Part shown: positions 1 through 9,300 of the stretch, one piece after another | Position numbering within the stretch: the stretch's first letter is position 1 | Layout of the letters: the number at the start of each line of letters is the position of its first letter | Assembly: GCA_031282945.1 (NCBI GenBank) | Contig: JAITCX010000126.1 | Location: 1-14,765 of the forward strand | DNA: 14,765 nucleotides | Direction: 5' to 3' | Source of the DNA: Elusimicrobiota bacterium | GTDB lineage: Bacteria > Elusimicrobiota > Endomicrobiia > Endomicrobiales > Endomicrobiaceae | Notes under the pieces: model-generated | Databases searched by the model: none | What the model saw: the letters and a program-made list of their open reading frames with translations, nothing else | Told to the model about the DNA's origin: nothing | Position numbers and translations under genes: made by a program

Positions 1-18
1 CTATCAACAATTGTGTAA

Positions 19-31
19 AACTTGACAAGTT
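19..31. repeat. Inverted repeat overlapping the -35 box (possible operator)
   Basis: AACTTG-A-CAAGTT is a perfect 6+1+6 inverted repeat centred on position 25 that covers the -35 hexamer. A second pair, ATCAAC at 3-8 and GTTGAT at 29-34, encloses it, and ACAATTGT at 7-14 is itself palindromic. Such nested symmetry on a -35 box would suit a dimeric repressor. However, the consensus -35 already supplies much of the symmetric core, so chance is a real alternative. No regulator gene is visible in the window. Confidence 0.35.
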
Positions 32-50
32 GATTTTTGCATTTTATAAT
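22..50 (+). promoter_or_regulatory. Perfect consensus sigma70-type promoter
   Basis: TTGACA at 22-27 and TATAAT at 45-50 are separated by exactly 17 nt, so both hexamers and the spacer match the housekeeping consensus with no mismatch. Transcription would begin at about 56-58. No protein gene starts soon after it, and a strong intrinsic terminator lies about 155-195 nt downstream. The promoter therefore drives either a short non-coding transcript or a long leader of the adhesin gene at 313. Sequence match only; activity is inferred. Confidence 0.7.
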
Positions 51-56
51 AGCTTT

Positions 57-251
57 TTAACTTCCTTAAAAAGAAACTTGCGTATTATTTGCGCGATAGA
101 ATTTTTCATGTTTTAAGAATAAGAAATACTATGGCGCATTTATATTTATATATTGTAACTTATTAATTGCGCGTTCAATTTTCACTTCTCCTGCCTAAAC
201 TTTATATACATAAAAATGCTCATTTTCTCTTTGGGAAAATGGGCATTTTTT
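57..251 (+). ncRNA. Candidate small RNA or terminated leader
   Basis: This is the interval between the predicted start of the consensus promoter and the end of the intrinsic terminator, about 195 nt. I find no convincing reading frame. The best ATG, at 131, opens only 11 codons and lacks a ribosome binding site. GCGC-containing words at 90-94, 134-138 and 169-173 could form short long-range pairs but no recognisable fold. I do not recognise tmRNA, SRP RNA, RNase P RNA or a tRNA. It could be an independent sRNA, or a 5' leader in which the terminator controls read-through into the adhesin gene 61 nt further on. Confidence 0.35.
212..251 (+). terminator. Strong intrinsic terminator
   Basis: Arms 212-227 and 235-250 pair over 16 bp with a single G.U wobble, around a 7-nt loop at 228-234. 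The stem is followed by, and partly built from, the T run at 246-251. Because the left arm begins with five A residues the element could also work on the opposite strand. It ends transcription from the promoter at 22-50, or from an upstream gene outside the window, just before the adhesin gene. Confidence 0.75.
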
Positions 252-300
252 ATGCCAAGTTAAAAATTGTTTTATATATTTTTAAGGTTTAGCGCTAAAA

Positions 301-305
301 GAGGA
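301..305 (+). promoter_or_regulatory. Ribosome binding site of the adhesin gene
   Basis: GAGGA sits 7 nt before the ATG at 313. This supports that start, which also gives a complete signal peptide. No clear promoter is visible between the terminator (ending at 251) and this site: there is only an AT-rich TATATT at 275-280 without a matching -35. Confidence 0.6.
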
Positions 306-312
306 TGCTGTT

Positions 313-3300
313 ATGAACTGCATAAAAAGAATATTTCTAATTTTATTTTTGTATTTATATTTTATATTTACGCCTAAAACGGCAATTGCCCAAACTCAAA
401 ATTTTGACGATTTTTTAAATTATCTCCAAAATAATGTTACTACTCCTTTTATTTTAGATTCTGATCTTAGCGGCGCATTCCCGAGCGCAAATGATATCAA
501 TTTAAAAGCAAATAAAATTATTGTCGGCATCAATGATGCCGCCGCTTTGCCCTACTCCCTAATTGTCTCAAACTCCAATAAATCATTGCTTGCAAATAAT
601 TATAATTTAACTTTTTCAACTTTTACAAATCTGGTATTTATAAATAATTTCTCTCCTCAAAATTTTTCCCAAAATTCAATTATCACATCAAAAGGACTTT
701 TGACTTTTCAATATTCCTCTGCAACATTTATCGCAAATTCAAGTTATGACGGCGGGGGGATTTCGGGACTAAATATCACCTTTAATAAATCCACTATAAA
801 TTTTTTAAATAACTTTGCAAGTAATTCTGGGGGAGGCGTCTATATCGGCGTCAATGGCATTTTTGCATCCAGCGCAAGTGCGATTTCTTTTTCAAGCAAT
901 CAAGCAAAAAGCGCAAGTGCGATTTATTTAAGCGATAATGCAAGGCTTGATTTTAAATTTACTTCGCTGAGCGTCACAAGCAATGTCTCTTTAGGTGAGG
1001 CGGCAAATAGCGGGGCGATTGTAAATAATGCAAATTCTATAATTTCATTTTCCAGCTCAACCGCTTTTTTTGCATACAATTATTCTGTAGGCGGCGCTAC
1101 AAATGAAAATGTTAAAGAAACGGTTTTAACTAATAGCGGTAAAATGACCGCCGCCGATACATTAATACACTTTTATAATAATCTTGATGTTGTCATAAAA
1201 CAAACTCAAAATGCGCAAATGCTTTTTACGCGATCCAGCGTAATTTTTTCTGCAAATATTTCTACGGGATCCATAATTGCAAATTCCAGCGTTTTGACTT
1301 TTGAAAATTCTGTCGTTATCGCTTCGCAAAATGCGTCGGGTTTTATTGAGGGCGGGCTTTTCAATGGCGGCAATTATATTTTTAATGCATCCAGCGTAAT
1401 TTTTTTGCAAAACAAAAGCGTCAATCCCGGGTCGGTATTTAGGGGCGGCGCGGGCAGTCAATTAACCTTCAATAATTCGCTAGTATTTTTTACAAGCAAT
1501 TCCAGAATAAGCGACAATAATGAAGCCGGAATTTTTGGCGTTAGCGGCGGGGCGGTTTACGCCATGGACTATACATTTAGAAATTCAACTGTTTCAATCA
1601 TCGCAAATGTCAATCTTAAAGATAGCGCGACGCCGGTCGATCCCGCGCCATATCAATGGGGCGGCTTTTCGGGCAGGAGTTCTTTTTTGTGGGAGAATTC
1701 GCTCGTAACGCTTTCCAGCAATATTGCGCAAGGGCGAGGCGGAGCGATTTCTGTGAGGGTTGACGGCGGCCCGATTATAAGAAATTCCGTCGTAAACTTT
1801 ATAGGCAATACATCTTATGAACGCAATACCAGCAGGGGCGGCGGCGCTATAGAAATGGACAGAGAAAACGTTGTGGGCGGCGCCATTTTGGCAATTGAAA
1901 ATTCTATTGTTCATTTTACAAGCAATACATCTTATGGCAGCGGCGGGGCGGTTTATGGGCAAATGATTGTGGACGAATCCACTTTAACTTTCATAGGAAA
2001 TGTGACGCTCGTTGGGGATTGGGGGACAGACGGTTTCTCGGGCGGCGGGGCGTATATGGGCGCATTTGAAACGCTTAAGCTCGAAAATTTTAATACATTG
2101 TTCGTCACAAAATCGTATATTGATTTTATAAATAATATGACCACAGGCGGCAATGGCGGCGGGGCTATTGCGGCATTGTGGGAAACGGGATTTTATTTTG
2201 GCGATTCAAATATTAACTTTATAAATAATTCCGCCGCCGCTAACGGCGGGGCTATTTCTTATTTTGGAAATAATACGACAAACAGCATTATTTTTACAGT
2301 GGAGCGTTCTACCATTTTGTTTAATCAAAACAGGGCGCAAAATTTTGGCGGCGCAATAAACAGTTTGAAAAATGCGCGCATAATTTTTACTTATAGCTCT
2401 TTAACTTTCATATCAAATAGCGCGCAATTTGGCGGAGCGATTTTTTCAGTCGGCGGAAATTTAGAGATCTCAAATGTGGGCAATATGCAATTTATATCAA
2501 ATGCCGCATCCGATAGCGGCGGGGCTATTGCGGCGTCGGGAAATTTGGCTATAAATCTTGTGTCCAGTTCCCTAACATTTATAAATAATAGCGCGCAAAA
2601 TTTTGGCGGCGCTCTTTATATTATTGACGATGCGGCGGTGCAAATTCAAGACGGGGCTGAAATTTATTTTATAAATAATACGGCGGGCGGCATTGCAAAC
2701 GATGTTTATTTGGCGCAAAGGGGCAATCTGTTTTTTAATTCCAACGGTTTTATTTTAGGCAATATTTGGTTGGAGGGAAATTCTCATGATTGGAGCGTCC
2801 TCGGAGGCGTTGTGGGAATTAGTAAGACCATCAATATTGAAAATGCCATAGCTGTTTTTTCCGATCTTGGACAGTTTTGGACAAGCGTTGCTGTAAACAT
2901 AAATAATTCCAGTTTTAATTTTATAAATTCAGCGGGTGATCAGCCGATACAAATGTATGATGAAACGGCGGCTTTTAATATAAACAATTCCACGCTCAAT
3001 TTTATGTTTAATGAAACTTATCGTTATGATGACAGCGACAGCGCCGGGCTTATTTATGTGGGTTATAATATTGCCAATATTGATTTTATAAATGCAAAAA
3101 ATTCGTCTATAACATTTTCAAATAATTCTGTGAATTCTCTGGCATTAGACGGTTATGCAACTTTGAAATCGCAAGATTCAATTATTACTTTTGCAGGCAA
3201 TTGGGCAAGAGGCGCAGGCGGTGCGGTTTCTATCGGTTCTCTTGATTCAGATGGCATGCGTTTTATAATTGAAACAAACGGAAATTCAATAATATTATTT

Positions 3301-6300
3301 ACGGGCAATACGAGTCAAAAAACGGTTTATGATCTTTTGGGAAACGGCGGCGCAATTTATTTGGGCGATTATGCAGGCGGTTTATCTATTTTTGCGCTCG
3401 GGCAAAACGATAAAATTTTATTTGAAAATAATACGGATATAAGCGGCTTAAATGATATTTATTGGTACGGTATTCAATCTAATCCGAGTCAATCTATTGA
3501 TTTAATTACACAACAAAACGCTCAAATAATTTTTAGATCCGGGTGGAATATTAGCCATGTAAATATTTCTTATGAGGGGACGGATGATTCCATTTTAATT
3601 TTGCAGGGCAATATTATAATTGGTTCAAATTTTTCTATTTCTAAAGTTCAAGCGTCTGCAAATTATGCGCTTGTAAATATTGGAGCATCGGACGCTCAAT
3701 CTTATTTTGAAATGGGCGGCTCCAAAATTTTGAGCGTTGACAACAGCTCTGTAATTTTTAGAAATGTCGGGACGCAGACCAAGCGTTCACGTTTTGGAGA
3801 TTCGGCGGTATATTTAACAAATTCCGCTTATGTTTTATTTGACAATACACTATTTGATTTTTATGAAAACTACACTAATTATTCCACGATATATTTAACA
3901 AATTCCTCTCAGCTTTTATTTAATTTAGGTTCAGTTAGGTTTTATCAAAATAGGTATAATCCCGCTTCCTATGCGGCGGACAATTCCACTTTAACTTTTC
4001 AAAAAACCAATGTTGAATTTTATGACAATGAAACCGCTTTGCAAATTGACAATAATGCTTTTGCAGTTTTTGACATAAGCGTTTCAACGGTAAAATTTAC
4101 TTCAAACTCCAAAAATTTAATTGCCAACGGCATAATGCAAATAAACGGAAAAGATGCAAACGGTTATTTTTACATGAGCGATAATGGGGGAGGGGGTTCT
4201 ATAATTGGCTCGGGCAAAATAATTAAAGATGCCTCGGGTATTTTTGATTTGCTGGCTGACGCCTCCGCTTTCACAGGAACATTTATTCAAACTGACGGGT
4301 TGACTAGAATTAATGCAATAAAAAATAGTCCGCATGTTGGAATAATTTTTGGAGGCGAAAATATTATAGACAATAGCGAATTAATTGTTGTTGCAAGATA
4401 TCCAACTTATAAAGTTGCAGTGGGCGAAAATGCGCGGTTTACGCATTACAGCATTGCGCTGGGGGGTCCTGAAAACAATAGAATTATAATAGATGAAACT
4501 AAATTTAAATTTACGGGGAACAATTCAACAATAACTTTTACAAAAAATACTTTAACTGATCCTGAAGGAATGGGCGCAAATGATGCTTATGTTATGAATT
4601 TATTGAGAAATCCTTTTGTGGATGAAGGAAAAAACAATACCCTTGAATTTAGGGGCGAAAATTTACGGTTTGGCGATTCTTTTGATGCGCGCAATAATGC
4701 AACGATTTTTAAATTTAGCGAGTCTTTAATTAGATTGCAAAAAAATAATTGGACAAATGGAAATCCCGTTGCGACTGATGATCACGGCATTATTTATTTG
4801 AGTACTGTTATGGCTTTAAACACAAAGCTCTCTATGGTTTTAGAAATTTTTGCGCAAGAGGATGGGCAATTGACAAATGTAGATTTCGTCTCGCTTTCGG
4901 GAGATTCTTATTTAATAGCTCAGTCGCTCCCATCGCAAAGAGGCATTGGCTTAAACGATGTATTTCCAGTTTTTCATGGCGATACGGAGTGGATTTCAGA
5001 CGAGATAACAACTTATACATGGCTTGAAAATGTTTTGATGGGCCAATTAAAATTTGATTTAGAATATTCATCTTATACCACAATTGTTGCAGACACTCTT
5101 TTATACACTATAGCTGTCGCCACATGGACGCAAAGCGGCGGGGCAGATGATACGGCTCAAAGTTTAGTGATGGGCTTGAGGAGAATTTTTGACGAATATT
5201 CTTTAAACGGCCAAAATATAAAACCAAATGCCAGAAGTTTCCGCGCTCCGCTAGATAACATTTATGTTCCAGCTTATAGTTTAGATATCACAGCTGTCGG
5301 CATTCCTTTTACGGTTTACGGCGGCCTCACAAAAGAAGATTCAAAACATTATTTTATTTCAGGCCAAGGGGAGAAATCATTTTTCAATCTTGAGTTTGAG
5401 ACGGAATTGCGCATTCAAGGCATAACCATGACCAGCGCCAGCATACAGGGTTCCGGCGGGGCATTGATAAGAATTGTCAATGATGCGGCTTTAACAATTG
5501 TGCGCAGCGCAGTCGTCCAATACAGCGCCGCTTTTTATAATGGCGGCAATGCCGCAAACGGCGGAGCGGTATATATTAGCAAGGGAAATCTTTTGATAAC
5601 GGAAAGCTCTGATTTCATAGAAAATTTTGCGCAAGGCGCAATTGACGGATCAGGCGGCGGCGGGGCGATCGCCGCAATTTCAGACGACAGCGCCGCCGAT
5701 AAAATAAGAGTTCAAATTGGAACTTCCACACTCATGCAATCAAATAAAACAGACGCAAACGGCGGAGCGGTTTTTGCTTCCGGCGGGCATACCAATGTTG
5801 AAATTTTGGCTGGTTCAATTTTTGCCGACAATATTGCGGGCGGTCTGGGCGGCGCGATTTTTGCAAATAATGGTTCAACTATTACTATAAACTCAATATC
5901 TGGGCGCATAGAATTTATTAATAATATTATGGGCGGAGGCGCAATTGAAAATGATATTTATTTAGACGGTTCTGTTAAATCTCCAATGTTATTTTTAATT
6001 GCAAATGTAAATCCCATAATTTTGCGTGGCGGTTTGCAATCAGACGGCGGAGACATTGCGGCGCAAGGTTTAGGCGGAATTTATTTAAGCGGCATAAATA
6101 AAATTGGCGCAAGCGGCGGCGGGGATAATCCAGCCTCATTCGATTTATTAAACGGCAGGCTCTATTTGGACAATGCTTTGCTAGAAATTGCAAAAGGTTC
6201 TATTTTTATTATTGGCGACAAACAAAACGCTTCGCATGAAAACAATGCAAGGCTTGAGCTTTCAAATTCTGTCATGACAATAGACGGCGATCAGGCCGAG

Positions 6301-9300
6301 ATATTATTTTTCTCAAATGATTTTGCAAACTCGCCGTCAATTTCAATATTAACTTTAAACAATTCAAGTTTTATTTCTTATGACGATATAATGTTTGATT
6401 CAAACATAACTTATGATGCGCCGATTGTCAGCGTTTTGGGAGAGAGTTCAATTGTTTTTGCAGGGTCGAAAACAAATTTCTCCTCTAATACTGTTTTAAA
6501 TAGCGGCAGCTCTCTGATTTTTATAGATCTTCAAAATGCAGTTTTAGATTTTACCTCAACAACTTTTATGGCTGTCGGCAATATTATTAAAAGCAATAAA
6601 GGCGGAATTTTTCATTTTGAGCAAGGCTTGCGATCCATTATAAAGTTTGGCGGGGCGGTGATTATTGCCACAAATACTGTTGGCAAAAATCAAGATTTGG
6701 GAATGGGCGCGGCTCTCTATTTAAATAATACGTCGCTTGAATTTTCTTATATTGACCAGCAACAGACTTTAAGAATTCCAAATGGTTTTTATGCCAATCA
6801 AGCGGGACTTGCCGGCGGCGCGATTTTTGCCGAGGAGAATACAATCATTAAATTTTTGCACAATACAGAATTTTCGCAAAATGTTTCTCAAAACGGGGGC
6901 GCCGTTTACATAGAAAATTCGCAAATTTATTTTAGCTCTCCCACAATATTTGATTCTAATATTGCCTCTAAATCAGGCGGGGCGCTTTATATCGGCTCCG
7001 GCGCAAATGTAGAAATTTTAGGCGGCGCAATTTTTAGAAATAATAGAGCTATGTACGGCGGGTCAATTTATAATGCGGGAACGCTTACATTAAAAACTGA
7101 TGAGGGCATGGATATAATTTTTACAGACAATTTGGCGGTCTCAGGACTTGATATTTATAGTAACGGAATTTTAAATCTCAATTTAAATTTTATCGCCGCA
7201 GACGATGAATCTCCTTTAATAATTAGCGCAGATTTTGGCCCTAATTCCGTTATAAACAAAAATGGACCGAGGGCGGTTGAAATAACAAAATCTCGTTTTG
7301 TCTCAGGGATTATAAATATAAGTTCGGGGCGTCTAACTTTTATAAATTATTTTCCGCTTGAATTTAAAAATGTTTTTATAGCAGCGCAAAAATTTGGAAT
7401 TTTTGAAATTTCCAATTCTGTTGACGGCGGCTCGGTAACATTTAATCAAGCTGATATCAATGCAAAAATTAATTTTATAGACACAGATTTAAGCGGCATT
7501 TATTATATTGCGGGCGATGTAAATTTTAATAAGGGTTTTATCAGTCAAAGCGCAAAACAGGAAATTGTTAAAAATACACAAGGAACTTGGAACGTGGGCG
7601 GAGTTTCACAATTTGCAGGCGCTATTGCGGTGTCGGCTGGAAGTTTAAATTTATTGGCGCAGACGCAATTGAGTTCCACAACAATAAAAAATTCCGCTTT
7701 ATTAAACGTAGAGGCCGCCGCCGATTTTACAACTTTAAATATTTTAAGCGGTTCAACTTTTTCTATAAATTCAGAGGGCGTACAAGTTAAAAATTTAATT
7801 ATGGATGATAAATCTACGCTGGATTTTAATGCGCAAAAAGCTGAAATTTATTCTTTAAATTTGGTAGATAATTCTACTATTTCGGGTAGAATTATTTTAA
7901 ATGTAGACACAAAAAATAGTATTGCAAGCGAAACAATTTTACAGACGACAACTCCAAATGCGGATGTATATTTAAATATTGATAAAGCTGATTTAGATTT
8001 AACGGCGCTTAAAAAAGCTTATTCGCATGGTTATATTACCGAAAGCGATATTGTTATTGCTAAAGCGACAGCGGCTGTTGAAAATGCCGATGCGCAAATT
8101 GTGGGGCGTTATGTTCAAAATCAAGGAGAGATTGCACGGTATGGCAGAATTTGGAGATATGAGATTGTCTATGACAAAAATTTGGACAATCAAATTGTAG
8201 CGGCTCGTATCAAAATTGTTGGGCAGGCGGTTCCAATAAGATTTGACGATATGAGTTATAATCAAGCTCAAATTGATGATTTGATCTATAGAGTTTTGCC
8301 TTATGATACAGAGGAGATTGATGTTTTATGGGATGCGGCGGAAGATCTTGCAAACAATGATAAAGAGAATTTTAATTTGTATTTAGAACAAATAAGCGGT
8401 TCATTTTTAGCTACGCTTTTGACAATGCCAGCCATTGATATAATCCCGCATGCATTGTTTGGGCAAATTGACAATAAAGATAAAAAAATCTGGTCAACCG
8501 CTGATATAGGATATTATAAAACTGACAATAAAAATATTATGGGGGCATTTGAAACAACCGCCCCACAGGGACTGATCGGCGCCGATATCATAAAAATTGG
8601 AAATTTTAAAACTGGGTTGTTTCTCGGCGCAATACAGCAAAATATTAAGCAAGGTTCTACAAATAAAGGCGGCATCGCAAGTTTTGGGGGAGGCGTTTAC
8701 GGCGGGGCATTTGGAATTTTTAACGGCGCTATAAATACAAAATTTCAACTTGGATTTACAAGAGATGATATAAACGTATGGCGCCATATTGATATTGGAT
8801 TGGATGAAATTGTAAATGCAAATTTTGCGGCTTATACCTTTAAAGCTCAGACGGAAATTGAGTTTCGGCCTGATATGGTTTTGGCGGGATTGGGGCTTGG
8901 TTTTTTTACGAGGATAAATTTTGCAAATACGCAAAATGCTAAGTTTGAGGAACATTTCGAGCAAGGCGAAAATGCGGCTTTGATTGTGGATGCGCAAGAA
9001 TATAATAGGCTTGAGACGGATATCGGTATAAACTTAAATAAGAGTTTTGGAAAATTGGATTTTGGCGCAAAAGTTTATATGGGATTTATTCCTATAGGCA
9101 GAGATGAAATTTACGACATGCATTTGGCCGCTTATCCTGACGGCGCCGCCAGAATTGAGACGGCAAAATCTCCCATGACAATTTTAGGATTTAATATTTT
9201 AGGCGTTTATTCCATAACGCAAAATTTTGCAATAACGATAAACGGCGGCGCAAATTTTGGATTGGGGCAAAACACATTAAACGCTCAGGGCGGTTTAGGT

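Noticed and set aside
131..166. Eleven-codon frame (MAHLYLYIVTY) in the 5' region.
   Set aside because: No ribosome binding site, very short, and made of AT-rich codons expected by chance.
22..312. Known riboswitch class in the adhesin leader.
   Set aside because: I could not match any conserved aptamer core. Only the promoter and terminator are supported.
1162..8997. Many open frames of 60-167 codons on the reverse strand and in other frames inside the adhesin gene.
   Set aside because: They lie wholly within one long, well-supported gene, have low-complexity or improbable compositions, and follow from its biased codon use.
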